From Dasypus novemcinctus (Eukaryota; Chordata; Mammalia; Cingulata; Dasypodidae): DNA of 64,000 nt. Where the stretch lies: contig NC_080680.1 in the NCBI RefSeq assembly GCF_030445035.2, positions 115,098,228 through 115,162,227 on the forward strand, in the 5' to 3' direction. The notes below the pieces were generated by a model. It did not search any database and was not told where the DNA came from. It worked only from the letters and a program-made list of their open reading frames with translations. Shown here in pieces: positions 10,980-22,760 of the stretch; the stretch's first letter is position 1, and each line of letters opens with the position of its first letter. The position numbers and the translations under genes were made by a program.

Positions 10980-12576
10980 CCAGATCGTAGGGAATTCATT
11001 TCCTGCTTTTCAAATTTTTGAACCTTCCTCTTGATAAGAGAAGGGACTGTGGCAAAAATAAAAGGCTTTTCAGCCTTTTTCTCCCTGGCTGTGTTGAAGC
11101 CTCCATTTACAAGTTTGCTTTATCCTAATACCACCGTCACTCTTACAACCAATTCTTCCTAATTGTTCAAAATCAGATACTGTATAGGACTGAGTCCATA
11201 TGAGAAAATATACATCTATGTAGCCGGCAGGGAGTTAGCTGAATATGAGTCAACTGTGGTTAAGGATTATTAAGAGCAAGGAGCTGTGAGCCTGGGTTTC
11301 ATCCGTAACGTAGTATTTGGAACGAAGATGATAGAACAGCTCTCCCCTTAGCTGCCGGACCTCGCCTGCGGGACTGGGCCCCACTGTGTGAGAGGTAAAA
11401 TATCCAGACAGGTCCCCACGTAGAGGAGAGGAACAGGATGATAAGGGATCTGGAAACCATGTTATATTAAGAAGAAAACTGGGGCTATTTCGTCTGACGA
11501 AGCACAAAAGACAAGGAGCAGGCGGGGGTAACAATGTGGCGTGAACGCTGTAGAAGATACTCGAGCCTCTGCGAGGCTGGCGTGGGTGGCAGTCCCAACC
11601 CTAGAAAAGGTGGTTATCTCCCTACATTGCCAAATCTTATCTGGCACTTGGAGGTATGGGCCGCTTTTTCAAGTGGCTGGGATTAACGTGCATTAGTGTG
11701 AAGCTTTGCGATCCAGTGGCAAGCTTCCCTCCCTGGCTCTCCTGTCTAATTATACACTGTCCTTAAAGAGCAACTTAAATTCTCCTTCCCCATGAAGTCT
11801 TCCAGGCCACCCCAGAGCACCCCTGAGCCCTCCCCTCACTGTCCTCCTCTGGTGGTAGACCAAGGCTGTAGGAGAATGAAATAAGTTAGTAGTGGTCAAA
11901 ATATCAATGTTACTTAATTATTTTATGTAATATATAAAACTTAATATAGTTAATTTTATTATGAATAAAATTGTAAATTTTTTTTCACAGTGCCTGACAC
12001 ACAGTAATTGCTATAAAAGTATCTGCTAAATAGATATCAAAATAATAAATACGCTTACAAATTAAAAATGACTGGTAGGGTATTGGAGCATCCTGGGAGG
12101 GAGAGATCTTGTTTCTTCTCTAACCAAGCCTGCGAGAATCCCTTGGCGCTTGGTGCGTCTGGTTTTCAGTTTAACCCTTCGTGTGCGCCCGTTGTGTGCC
12201 AGGCTGTGTCCAGAACAACTTTTGCTGACGAGAGGTATACATCAAGTCAGGGTTAATATGATCTGGCAACGGTGATGGAACTTTTCCCTAACCTCGGCCT
12301 CCCTTTTCTTTTTGTCTGGGTTTTTATGAGGAGGGGAGTTTGTGGCTAAACATTCTGCGTATCTGAAATAAGTTATATAAAATGTCACATAAAGTGCCAG
12401 GAACTTATTAGGTGCCCCCACCCCTGTTGCTTATGTTAACATCCCACATTGCAGGATGGAGGAGGAAGTTATGGAAGTGGCTTCAAGATGGAAAAGGGTA
12501 GGGCTGCTTATTTGAAATGAACTTAAATAACTTGAGGCCCCAGTGAATTGTGAGGAAGCCAATCTTTTCCTGATTT
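10980..12576. other. TAL2 upstream flank, no repeat or gene seen
   Basis: Mostly unique DNA. The short ORFs have no recognisable protein content. Bases 11990-12060 have a MIR-tail look (CCTGACACACAGTAATTG). Confidence 0.4.
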
Positions 12577-12588
12577 AAAACTCTTGGA

Positions 12589-12932
12589 GGGAAGCAGATT
12601 TGGTTCAATGGATAGAGTGTCCACCTTCCACATGGGAGGTCCAGGGTTCAAACCCAGGGCCTGCTGACCCGCATGGTGAGCTGGCCCATGCGCAGTGCTG
12701 ATGCACAGCAGCCCAGAGTGAAAGAAAGTGCAGCCTGGCCAGGAGTGGCGCTGCACACACGGAGAGCTGACGCAGCCAGATGATGCAACAAAAAGAGACA
12801 CAGATTCCCAGTGCCACTGACAAGAATACAAGTGGACACAGAAGAACACACACAGCAAATGGACACAGAGAGCAGACAACAGGGGCAGGGGGAAGGGGAG
12901 AGAAATAAATAAAAAATAAATCTTAAAAAAAA
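12589..12932 (+). mobile_element. long DAS-type SINE with an internal deletion
   Basis: Head GGGAAGCAGATTTGGTTC, box B-like GTTCAAACCCAGG. It lacks about 60 bases of the body present in other copies (after GATGCACAGCAGC). Near-perfect target duplication AAAACTCTTGGA / AAAATTCTTGAA. Confidence 0.9.
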
Positions 12933-12944
12933 AAAATTCTTGAA

Positions 12945-14039
12945 ACCCTTACCTCTCAACATTTCCTCCCTTCCGGTGGTTTTCAACTTTGGCCACTCAT
13001 TGCAATCACCCCACCTGCACTCCAGAACAGTTGAATTCAAATCTCTGGGCGTCAGTACTGTATAAAAGTCCCAGGTGTTTCTCCAGAAAGCAGAACCTGC
13101 GTTGGAGCTGGGTGGTTTGGGGGAGCAATGCCTGTGAGAGATAAAAGGGGAAGAAAGTCACAGTGGGTGGGGGTGCCTTTGGACTGCAAAGCCTGCCTGG
13201 CCCTTGTGAAAGAAAGCAGGAAGGAAGCAGGGCTGCTCAGGACCAGCCACCCCTGCAAAGGAGACGGGTAGCCCGACAGGGAGCTCTGGAGCAAGAAGTG
13301 CCCGTTAGAGGAGACCCCGTGGGGCAGAGATGGCCAGATCCCGGTACCCCGCGTGTCCCGTCACTGGCTGGGGGCTGCCTCGCGAAGGCGCTGCAGCTGA
13401 AGGCGGAAGGAAGCGCAGCCCTGGAAGGGAGCAGCCAGGTCTTTCTCGAAGGGAGAGCCGAGCGGCTCACCGCCTTGGCTGCCCATGCCCAGTGAGCTCA
13501 GCGTGCAGCCAAAGTTGAGACCCACCACTCACTCTCCAAGCTGGGAAACTCTCATCCTTAGCAAGGCCATTTCAGTAAAGAAGCAGGCTCTTCACACGCC
13601 GGGTACCTGCCATCACGGGGGAAGGAATGGCAATCGTCAAAATAGGGGGAAACCACCCTCTCTCAGGAGGCCTGTGTTCTAGCTGCAGCTTTGCAACCCT
13701 CAGTTCCCAGCCTCAGGTTCCTGGCTATAAAATGGGGGTAGCCAGGCCATTCTCTCCCGCAGGGCTGTAGAAGTACCAGACGAGAAAGCATGCCGCGAAC
13801 TCTAAAGTAAGGGAAATAGACGCAGACAGAGCCGCTCTTCTGGGCCAGCTCTGCTCCTGTGTATTAACCCATGCTACGGGCATATAGACGGTGCTGGGGA
13901 GTGATAGCTGTGGACCTTGTCCCTGCCCTCCAGGAGGAACCGAACGATGATCCCAGGAGACTGGAGTAAGCCACTCTGTCCTTTACCACCAAGCCTGGAT
14001 CTACAGGCATCTTCACGGCCTTCAGCCATCAGAGGAGGC
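12945..14039. other. unique GC-moderate DNA with a weak MIR
   Basis: No gene recognised. 13640-13790 resembles a MIR (GGTTCCTGGCTATAAAATGGGG then AGGGCTGTAGAAG). The frames at 13163-13518 show no protein features and overlap on both strands. Confidence 0.4.
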
Positions 14040-14162
14040 TCCCATAGGAATCAAGAGCACAGGCTCTGCAGCCAAACCCTGGTTTGGCTCTACTCCTCCT
14101 GGCTGTGTGACCTTGAGCCACCTACTTAACCTCTCTGTGCTTCAAATGGCCTGGTCAGTAAA

Positions 14163-14277
14163 GAGAGAGGGAGTGGATGTGACTCAAGCAGTTGAGTGCC
14201 TGCTTCCCACCTGGAAGGTCCCAGGTTCGTTTCCCGGTGTCTGCTAAGAAACAAACAATAAGCAAACAAATGAAAAA
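14163..14277 (+). mobile_element. short single-headed tRNA-derived SINE
   Basis: Box A-like GTGACTCAAGCAGTTGAG, box B-like GGTTCGTTTCCC, then an A-rich tail. Inserted in the MIR. Confidence 0.8.
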
Positions 14278-14284
14278 ACCAACA

Positions 14285-14384
14285 ACTCAGGGGAGCTGAT
14301 GTGGCTCAGTAGTTGAGCGCCAGCTTCCCACATATGAGGTCCGGGGTTCAATCCTCAGTCCTGGTACCTAAAAAAAAAAAAAAA
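14285..14384 (+). mobile_element. short single-headed tRNA-derived SINE
   Basis: Box A-like TGGCTCAGTAGTTGAG, box B-like GGGTTCAATCC, A14 tail. Follows the previous unit head to tail. Confidence 0.82.
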
Positions 14385-14984
14385 GGCTCCAGATATTTCT
14401 TCTTCACTCTGCTCTTGTAAGGATACATGAAATGAAGTGTGTCTAGGGCCTTAGCACAGTGCCTGGCACACAGTAAGTGCACAATACATGTTAAATGATT
14501 ACAACTATTGTCTACAAATCAAACAGAAAAGTGTTTGTTGTAATTTATAACTATTCTTCCTAATTAAGAAGCTACAGTGCAGTAGGAAAAAAACAACAAC
14601 AACCTGGGTTTTATTTATGTTTGTTTCCGTCTCTAGCACCTGAGTGCAAATGAAAAGCAAAACGTCTGGGAGGATTCAGGCCAAACTCTCAACTCAGTGG
14701 GTTGGGGACCACAGTGAGTTGAGGGAAGATTATAAAGGGGAACTTCCAGGTTTTATTCTATTATTCCAGCATACTTTGGTCCTCTTTTAATTTTTTATAA
14801 TAAGAGAGTATTCACATATTATTTGCTTAATTAAAAGAAAAAAATTAAGAAAGTATATATATAGGCTTGAAAGCAAAACGCCCGCCTCTTAAGCTCACCT
14901 CTCCATTTCCCTGCTATAGGATTCTGCGAAAACCAGTGCAGCTGGTAAACCCGGGGGCTCTTTTCTGAGCCCCAGAGATTAGAC

Positions 14985-15530
14985 CACGAGCTGGGTTCGA
15001 GCCGCTCTGCAAACACCCGGCCCCCAGGCGCCCCTCCCAAACGCGAGGGCTCCCTTTCTGCACCGACGGGAGGCGCCAGCCTTCCCCAGCCCCGCGCGCC
15101 CGGGGCCTGTCGCGCTCCCCGCTCCTGCCTGCTTCTCCGCGGACCCCCCAGCACCAGCGGGCGGCGTGGGGCGACGTTCACCGGCGGGCTCCAGCCCCAG
15201 GCACCAACGCGTAAACCCCCGCCCCTCCGTCTCTCCTATCTTGGGACATCCGCGGAGACACTCGCAGTTCGACCCATCACCCTGCTGGCAAAACTCGCAC
15301 CCCGCGCTTTGGCATCGGCCCTGAGCCAAGGTCCCCCGACCACGCGCCCTAACGCTGGCGGCCGGGAGCCCGGAGGAAGGCGCGCGGCCTGGGGGAGTCA
15401 GGAGAGGGAAGCGCAGGGTGGAGGAACGGCTCCCGAGCAGGCTTTGGTGGCGCGAGGGGTCCAGGCACACCACGGATCCCTTCAGAAGGGACGGTGGGCA
15501 GCAGGTGACGCCCGCGGCGTCTCTCTGCTC
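14985..15530. promoter_or_regulatory. CpG island upstream of TAL2
   Basis: About 0.55 kb of very GC-rich DNA with frequent CpG, in sharp contrast to AT-rich flanks (14750-14880 and 15640-15720). No TATA box or repeat was seen. It lies about 4.1 kb upstream of the TAL2 ATG, so it may be a TAL2 promoter or a distal element. The frames through it are explained by GC content. Confidence 0.65.
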
Positions 15531-16489
15531 TGAAATGACACGATCCCCTGCTCACTACCTTTTATCTGCCCTAAGTCATGTCTCTATAACGGGGGCCTTG
15601 GCCTCTGCAATGGCATGATGAGTGTGGTGAGTCTAGCATCCAGCTGTACCCAAAATATGCACGCGGGGGCTAAATCAAAGGGACTCTAAGATAAAAAGAA
15701 AACGATCAAGTTGGTGTTTCCTCACCAACTCTCGGCAGCAAGTCCTGGGGGAGGAAAGCTGCTCTCAGGCTTCTCTTGTCAGGAGAGCGGTTAGCGCACT
15801 CACTAAATCCTCTCCAGTCCTGTGGGGGTCTGTCCCATGCTGGGAGGAAAAAAGATTAGGCAGGACAGCTAACTGAAACAAAATGTGGTGTTCTCCCCGA
15901 AGAGGGCTCCATCCGATTGCATAGAAGCAAACAGAAGAGAAGACAGGCTTTGCACCGTCGCCTTCTATCCTAGGAGGTGCTGAATAAATAATTCCTTGTT
16001 GATTTATCCTCAAGTGTATTGCTCTCCTTCTCCACAGGGGGAAGTAGAAATCAGTGATTGAACAAGCTGGAGAAGTTCAAAGTAGAGGTCACTGGGAAAT
16101 CACTCAAGTACTTAATAAATCAAGGGACAATTGCAGTGAGTGTTTTACCAGTTGCTGATTGCTGCTAATCTTGATTTCAGAGCCATTTAAGGACTAAAAA
16201 AGTACACTGGAGGCCATATAATCAGAGCACATTCAGTAGATGTCAAAACAGGGGTGAAGCATTTTGTCCTCGGTGGTGCAGGGGAGCCGCAGCTGAGCCT
16301 GCGTCCTGAATCTGGGTGTTTAGTCACCTCTGTTACCAACGACGACTCGGCTGGGTGGGGATTCGTAGCCTCTTCTTGTACTGCGGACCTTTTGGGGACG
16401 GATGTCTTCTCCCAGGACTGATGTTAAATGCATAAAGTGAAAAGCCTTGAGCTCCCCACTCAGAATAACAAAATGGACATAATAAAATC
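15531..16489. other. unique DNA, no gene seen
   Basis: No repeat or coding signal recognised between the first CpG island and the old DNA-element fragment. Confidence 0.35.
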
Positions 16490-16830
16490 CATAGACCCAT
16501 AAAGTGGCCAGTTACATATAATGGTTATTAAAATAATGTAAAATGTAAGAGTAATACATACACTTCCTTCTAACACATTAACTAGCTGTATTACCTAACC
16601 TCTAAGTAGGCATGTAGAAATATGTTTTTCAAAAGATCTACAACACTTGTAACATGATCTGAAAATAAGATTTCTGATGGTGACAAAGTCACAGGTACTC
16701 CTCATACTACTGAACTTTTTGCCCATATTTATGAAGGAAATGCTAAATCCAGGTCAAAGGTTAGTGGAAATGAGGACCATTTTTCCCCATTCAGATTCAG
16801 GGGGACAATTTTTTTCCCCTATTCAAATAC
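16490..16830 (+). mobile_element. old hAT-like DNA element fragment
   Basis: GATGGTGACAAAGTCACAGG, AAGGAAATGCTAAATCCAGG and TTTTTCCCCATTCAGATTC match, from memory, the body of a placental hAT-type nonautonomous element. The ends are not clear, and neither is the family name. Confidence 0.45.
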
Positions 16831-17734
16831 AAACCCCTGGGCGGGTGGGGAGCATGGACCAGGTGAAGCCCACCTGGGCTGCAGGAATGCCAGGATGAAT
16901 ACAGATGTGCACAGGTGTCTCCATTTATATTGCCACCACGAAAGGCACATGCTTTCAGAGAAAAGAAGGAAATACACCCGGGGAGAAGGTGACCAATGCC
17001 CCCAGCAGCACCTGGACACAAAGCTCCCGCGAACCGGGAAACCTGCAGCAAGGGCTCCCTGCCAGCCTGCCCGGAGCCGCTCACCCCGAGCTCTAGGACC
17101 CACGAGACTTTTCTTCACTTTCCTGGCCTTTGGTCCCATGTACTTGTTCCTTCTTTCATTTGCCCGTGAAAGTAGTGAGGACGCCTCCAGCAAGAGAAGA
17201 AGGGAGGTTTATATAGAGTTGGGATGGGAAGAAGGTGCCTAACTTTCAGGCACAGCTCGGCTTTTTAAATTATTACAAGAGTAACACAGGCTCATTAAGA
17301 AAAAGCATATCAAGGAGTACACAAGTGCACAAAGTCAAAGGTCCCCACCCAGCAGCTACCAGTTATCCCACCTCCCAGGCTGCTGAAAGTGTCTTTTCCT
17401 CTTTGTGTATCTCTGTCTGTCTGTCTACCATCTATCATCTCCCTCTTCTATCTACCTCTCCATCATTATCAACATACATTCATACACAGCCTTTTAAAAA
17501 TCACTATGCAACTGTCTTTTCTCACTTTGATGACTCTGCGAGTCCACAAGTCACGTAAGGACACACACGTTGCACACTCCTTCAGATGGGCCCCTACGCG
17601 GGCACCCACCCGACACCCGGGACGCCCACCTGCTGGTTCCAAGAGGCCCCATGTGGGTGCCTCCAGCCCAGAGCGCCTGGAACTCGCCACCCATCCTGCC
17701 CCCTGCACCCTTGCGGCCACCTTCCCCAGGTCCC
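16831..17734. other. unique DNA with a TCTG/TCTA-rich stretch
   Basis: 17405-17475 is a degenerate (TCTG)n/(TCTA)n run. 17580-17735 is GC-rich with no recognisable protein. Confidence 0.4.
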
Positions 17735-18205
17735 CTTATTCTTTTTTTTCTCTATTATTATTTTTTTATGTTACATTAAAAAAATATGAGGCCCCCAAAT
17801 ATCCTCCACCCCCTAATTCCACTCCTCCCACATCAAAACCTCTTTCATCATCATGGGACATTCAATGCATTTGGTGACTACATTTTGGAGCACTGCTGCA
17901 CCACTTGGATAGTGGTTTGCATTGTAGTTTACACTCTCCCCCAGCCCACCCTGTGGGCCATGGCAGGACATACAATGTCCAGCATCTGTCCCTGCAGCAC
18001 CAGCCAGGACAACTCCAAGTCCTGAAGATGCCCCACATCATATCTCTTCTTCCCTCTCCCTCAGCAGCCACAATGGCCAGTTTCTCCACATCAATGCTAC
18101 AATTTCTTCCATTACTAGTCACAATAGTTCCCCAGCAGAACACCATTAAGTCCACTCTAATCCATACTCTATTCCACCAGCCTGTAGACTCTGGGATGGT
18201 TGGTG
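17735..18205 (-). mobile_element. LINE 3' end (xenarthran L1-tail family), antisense
   Basis: The low end is the T-rich complement of a poly(A) tail (TTTTTTTATGTTACATT). The body is the complement of the copy at 6290-6918. 5'-truncated at the high end. Confidence 0.75.
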
Positions 18206-18238
18206 TAACCTTTGCTTCACACTGCCAAGCGTCCCTCT

Positions 18239-18431
18239 CTTGGGTTCTTAACTTTTTGGGTTCCACAGACCCCTCTGCTAGCCAGGTGAAAACCACGGAC
18301 CCCTACTAAGTCCACACCTCCCTGCGTATTATTAAATAACTAGATGACACCCGCACCAACACGCGCCCACCGAGAGTAAGGTGTTTTGGAATTTCAATTC
18401 AAGCCCACCGACCCCCTGCTAAGCACCCCTG
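18239..18431 (+). mobile_element. hAT-type nonautonomous DNA element
   Basis: 193 bp with inverted termini CTTGGGTTCTTAAC and GCTAAGCACCCCTG. Target duplication GTCCCTCT / GTCCCGCT (7 of 8) at 18231-18238 and 18432-18439. It is directly followed by the second CpG island. Confidence 0.88.
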
Positions 18432-18795
18432 GTCCCGCTAAGTGTTCAGGCGCCTGGCAAAGCATCTGGCGGCTGAAGTGTCGTGTCTGGGAGTCGCTCA
18501 CGGAGATGCACGCGCGCCCCGAACTCCGGCACCACGGGGGGCCACCCCGCCACCCGCGCTGGGCGCCTGCCTGGTGCCGGGGAGCTGCGCGCGGGCGCCG
18601 TCCTCGCGGAAAGCCCCGCGTCGTCCCACCGAGGCGTCGTGGGGGCGGCCACCAAGTCGTCCACCCTCCTGCCCTCCCGGGCGAGTGCGGCTCGAATTCA
18701 GGAGGCTACGTGGGGGAGCCCCGGGCCCACGAGCCGGGTCCCCGCGGCGCCCACGACCCCGGGTCGACGCACCTCGTCGCCGGAGCCGGAGCCCG

Positions 18796-18817
18796 CGCCG
18801 CCGCCGCCGCCGCCGCC
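18796..18817 (+). repeat. (GCC)7 trinucleotide repeat
   Basis: Pure GCC units in the CpG island, at the predicted start of the candidate minus-strand transcript, where it would read GGC. Confidence 0.9.
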
Positions 18818-18846
18818 CGTGTGCGCCCTCGCCTGGCCGCGCCCCG

Positions 18847-18854
18847 CTTTATAG
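18847..18854 (-). promoter_or_regulatory. candidate minus-strand TATA box in a CpG island
   Basis: The minus strand reads GTGTCCTATAAAGCGGGG: a good TATA element in very GC-rich DNA. Transcription would start near 18820 and run toward TAL2, about 8 kb away, through the (GCC)n run. The promoter itself is inferred. Confidence 0.45.
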
Positions 18855-19379
18855 GACACCACCCTTTGTCCCGCGGAGGCCCGGGGACCCCGCCCGCCTG
18901 GGAGCGCCGCCGGCCCCTCCCCGCGCTCCCCGCCTCCTGCGACCAGCCCGGGGCGGGAGGGGTCCCTGCCACCCACCCGGGTGCCATTTAGCAGCTCCTT
19001 TCCGCCAGGTACACAAACCGCAGAAGGTCCGTGCCCACTCGTGACTTCACCAGAGGTTAGATACTTAAGAACCCAGCGCGTCCCCGATGTAGTTTCACCA
19101 AGAAGAGGAGAGGGGGGCTGACAGGCAGATCCCAGGACCAAATACCCCAGGCCCACTGAATCTGGAATTCGGGGGCCAGGGTCTGAAATCTGCGTGTTTA
19201 TTTTTACAAGTACCCCGGGGGGTTAAGATGCCCCATGCATGGCTGCGCTGGACAGATTCCGGGATTTTTTTCACCTGTCTTCACAGTCCCAGCACAACAC
19301 ATGGTTACCTTTCACAGAGGAGCCTCCCAAGTGCTCTTCCTTCTCTGTCCTTGGCCCCTTCAATCTATTCTCCAAAAAT

Positions 19380-20010
19380 TACGCAGAATGATCCTATGAA
19401 AACCCAAGTTAGATTCCAGTCATGGCTGCTCATTACCACTCAGTGTTTCCCCATTTTGATCAAAGTTAAGCCATGTCCTATGTGTCCCAAGCTTCCCTTG
19501 CCCTCTGTGATGGTCTCAGCTCCTGGGGCTTTGGCCACTTTGTAATGCATCAGGGCACGTCCTGCCTCAGGACCTTTGCACCAGCTCTTTCATCTACCAG
19601 GAACACTCTTTCCCCAAGTTATCCACATGACTCCCTCCCTTACCTTCCTTTAATCATTCAACCAATTGTTTCTGAGTTCTTCCTACAGCCTAGATCCTGT
19701 GCTAGGTGCTCTGACACTACTGTGAATGAGACAGACACAAATCCCTGCCCTCAAGGAGCTGACTGTGCTACAGGTCTTTATTCAAATGTCACCTTCTCAG
19801 TGAAGCTTCCCTGACTATCTTATCTAAAATTGCCCTCCCACCCAAAGACTTTCCATTGTCTTTCTCTGCTTTGCTCATCTCCTTAGCACTCACCCCCATT
19901 AATACTATTTTACTTATCCCATTTGTCTCCCTGCCCCCATGCTTCCCACAACCAGTAGGTTTTATTAAATGTTAGCTGATTAATGAATGAATAAGTAACT
20001 TGCTGAGACC
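19380..20010 (+). mobile_element. L2 (LINE2) 3' end
   Basis: Landmarks of L2: CCTGCCTCAGGACCTTTGCA, TTCAAATGTCACCTTCTCAG, AGGCTTCCCTGACTATC-like region, AGCACTCACCCCCATT. Bases 19655-19770 differ in register and may be a second old repeat. Confidence 0.82.
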
Positions 20011-20044
20011 CCAGCACAGAATGTGACATGAAAAATTCAGAAAT

Positions 20045-20270
20045 GCATTACAGCTTACTGGATAAGAACAAAGGGCTCTAGAGTTGCATTACCTGGGTTG
20101 AAATCCCTGGTCTAGTCCCTTTTGTGATACTAGGCAAATTATTTACCTTCTCTGACTCCCAGTTTCCTCATCTGTAAAGTGGGGACAATAAGATTGTGAG
20201 AAAAGGCAGGCAAAGCACTTAGCATTGTACTTAGCACATAGTCAGTATATTGTAAGTTCTATTGTGTTTG
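20045..20270 (+). mobile_element. MIR
   Basis: GGGCTCTAGAGTTGCATTACC, then CAGTTTCCTCATCTGTAAAG and AGCACTTAGCATTGTACTTAG: nearly full-length MIR. Confidence 0.88.
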
Positions 20271-20405
20271 ATTGTATTATTGTTTCCAACTATTGGCTTC
20301 CTTCACTCAGAATTATGTAGCCCTACTCTTTGCCTTGTGGCCTTCAGTGCCCGCCTGTAGGTGGAGGGAGTGTACTTTCCTGCCCCCTTGGCAGGCCTGG
20401 CCATG

Positions 20406-20871
20406 TGATGGGATAGAAGCATGTCCCCTATAAAGACATGTTCAAGTCCTATCCCCTGGTCCTGTGGGAGTGAACCCATTTGTAAGTAGGCTCTTTGAAG
20501 GTACTATTATTAGTTTAGGCCCGGACTCACTTGTGAATAGGATCTTGGGAGATACTATTCAGATGAGGCTAAATTGAATCAGGGTGGGCCTTAGAATCCT
20601 TCTAAGCAAAGGAAACTGAACATGGAAGTAGAAACCAGAAGTTATTGGAGGCCAGAAGTCCACAGAAATCAGAGGGGCAGATGCAAAGAGAAAGAGAGCT
20701 GGCCATGTGACAGAGGATTCCTGGAATGCTATAGTATCCAGGAGAAAGTTAACCCTGCCAATACCTTGGTGTGAGACTTATAGCCTCCCTAGCTGTGAAA
20801 CAGTAAATTCCTATTGTTTCTGGCAATATATTGCGTGATATTTATCATAGCAGCTCTGGCAAACCAAGGCA
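20406..20871 (+). mobile_element. MaLR/ERVL-like solo LTR (fossil)
   Basis: 466 bp starting TGATGGGATAG and ending CAAACCAAGGCA. The 5-bp duplication is CCATG / TCATG (4 of 5). The layout fits a MaLR-type LTR of ERVL kin, with a near-terminal block like GTGAAACAGTAAATTCC. No internal viral region is seen. It is old, clearly diverged from the MLT1-type pattern. Confidence 0.72.
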
Positions 20872-20876
20872 TCATG

Positions 20877-22440
20877 TGATTTGCATCAGCCCATGGAAGA
20901 CTGGCCACACGTCCCCATGGAGCGGAGGTTTTCATTGCATCTGGGCTCAGCCATGAGAGTGTCGAGCTTTTCAGCCTGGATGCCTTGGAGCAAACCCGTA
21001 GCCCACCCCCTGACCTCATGAAACACGAGTGAGAAGTCAATCTTTGGTCTTGTGTGCTGCTGAGACTTTGGGGTTGCTTGGCCCTCTCCCCCCAGATCTA
21101 ATGAATACTGTACTTGTTATAAATAAAAAAGGAGTTGCATGAATTACTAGGTTCTTGGCTAGGTGGGTAGGTGGGGCAGGAGGGTGAAGAAAGCTCTGAT
21201 CTGCCTTCCAGGAGCTCAGGAGTTAGGAAAAGGGAGGGAAAAGATTCCTGTTGGAGGATCAGAACACGCTTGTGGAAGAGGTGGAATTGAAACTAGACCT
21301 TGAAGCAGGCCTGCCTCTGACATTTGTGGGGCCCAGGACAAGAGTGCAAATGACAATTCCTGGCCCATCCCCTTCCCCATTCTTTCCCCACTCTCCAGCT
21401 GTGTCCTGCCCTGTCAAGGACCTGGTGGGCATGACATGCCCAAATCAAAGAGAACCCGAAAGTGGGCTCAGGGCCACTTGAGCATGAAATCCAGGGGTCC
21501 CAGTGACCCAGAGTGTAGGAGGGACAGGGTGACTGGTAACCCATGGAGACTGGAGGAGGGCCAGGGCGGGGCCATCGAAAGCACAAAAGCCAAGGCCTGG
21601 GTCCCAGTGGCCTGGATGCCTGGGTCTAAGGCAGTGAAGGACAGGTGGGAATTACACAGGTAGGGATGGAGAGGGCATTCAGGTGAAGGGAGAACAAAGC
21701 ACCCCTGTGTACTTTTAAACATGGGAGTCATATGTTTAGATTTAGGCTGGAAGGCTCCTTCTGGAGGCAGTTTAGAGGATGGAGTGTAGGGTGGATCGAA
21801 GAGAATCCATAGGTCACATTGTGCCTAGGCACAAAAGAGAACTTGAGAAACGTCACCTAATATCCCAGCAAATATCCCCGAGTGGCTCCTCTTCCTGCCC
21901 TTCTGTCGCCTTTGTGTGCTGTGGCAGGGGAATCCCTGCGGAAGGACGCCCAGGCTCTCCCCATCTCGCCCTCTAGTAGCATAACTCCAAGAGAGCAGGT
22001 GCTACAGTTTAAACCGAGAACCTACATTACCCTTCTTCTTAGCGGGAAACCTAAGTGGGGATGTAGCCTCTCAATGGAATAGTCTACAGCTGTAAAACAA
22101 ACAAACAAACAGAAAACTACAAAAAGAATGGGGGCACCTGGGCAGCAAGACTGGAAATGTGTGCCGCTACATGAAACGATACCCTGTAAAATAGGACCTT
22201 TGTGCAATTGGACAAGGACTCGGTGGTTACAGAGAAAGCAGCAAAGTTGGCTGGCACACTGGGGCTGGGGTTGACGCTTTTCATTTCAAAACTTTCTAAA
22301 ATGTTATTGTTGATTTTGTAATTTCAAAGCCAGGGCAAGAGTTTTGATGCGCCGTTCCGGGGGAGCAGTCAGCCTTCAGGGTGCTGGCTCCTCGCGTCCC
22401 AGTCTCCCAGCCGGAGAGCAGAGGGGCCAAGTCCGTGCTG
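20877..22440. other. unique DNA, no gene seen
   Basis: No confident repeat or gene. 22085-22112 is a short (CAAA)n run. 21240-21780 is purine-rich with frames on both strands that do not look like protein. Confidence 0.35.
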
Positions 22441-22760
22441 GGGAGCGGGGTGAAGTAGGAATTTACATAATCCGATTACTGGGGGATTAGGTTTGGGCAG
22501 CTAAATGCCTCTGTGTGCTTGAGCTAAAACCCTTACTATTCATGGCTCTCACTGCCCCCTGGAGAGTCTGCACCTGCAGGCTCCTGGGAAGGGGAGCGAG
22601 GGCTGGGGAGGGAAGGGCAGGTCGCTAGGAGGGCTTGCCCGGCTCTGTGGCTCTGCTGTTTTAATTGATCTGTCTAGATTAGCCTGTGAATGCTGGACCT
22701 CTCCGTCTGAGTGCAGGGGTGGCCGCCTTCCGGAAAGACCAACCCTGGGGCTTTTAGAAG
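22441..22760. promoter_or_regulatory. candidate conserved noncoding element with paired bicoid-type sites
   Basis: Repeat-free DNA with TAATCC (22468-22473) facing GGATTA (22484-22489), followed by other homeodomain-like cores (TTTTAATTGATC, TAGATTAGCC near 22660-22685). The site type suits OTX/PITX factors. Function is inferred from motifs only. Confidence 0.3.

Larger units (their letters stand above)
14040..14500 (+). mobile_element. MIR, split by two tRNA-headed SINE units
   Basis: Left part: CAAGAGCACAGGCTCTGCAG, GGCTGTGTGACCTTGAGCC, CTTAACCTCTCTGTGCTTC. Right part (from about 14385): AGTGCCTGGCACACAGTAAG. The two halves flank the SINEs at 14163-14277 and 14285-14384. Confidence 0.88.
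18440..18990. promoter_or_regulatory. second CpG island upstream of TAL2
   Basis: Dense CpG DNA with a (GCC)7 run. It contains a TATA box pointing left (18847-18854). It begins right at the hAT target duplication and fades at about 19000. Long frames of both strands cross it without protein-like content. Confidence 0.65.

Noticed and set aside
14285-14384. Possible tRNA gene (good A and B boxes)
   Set aside because: An A-rich 3' tail, no 3' acceptor stem pairing evident, and many dispersed copies show a SINE head.
18386-19044. Two overlapping ~200-codon frames as genes
   Set aside because: They lie in a CpG island, are rich in Arg/Pro/Ala/Gly in several frames at once, and one starts inside a hAT element.
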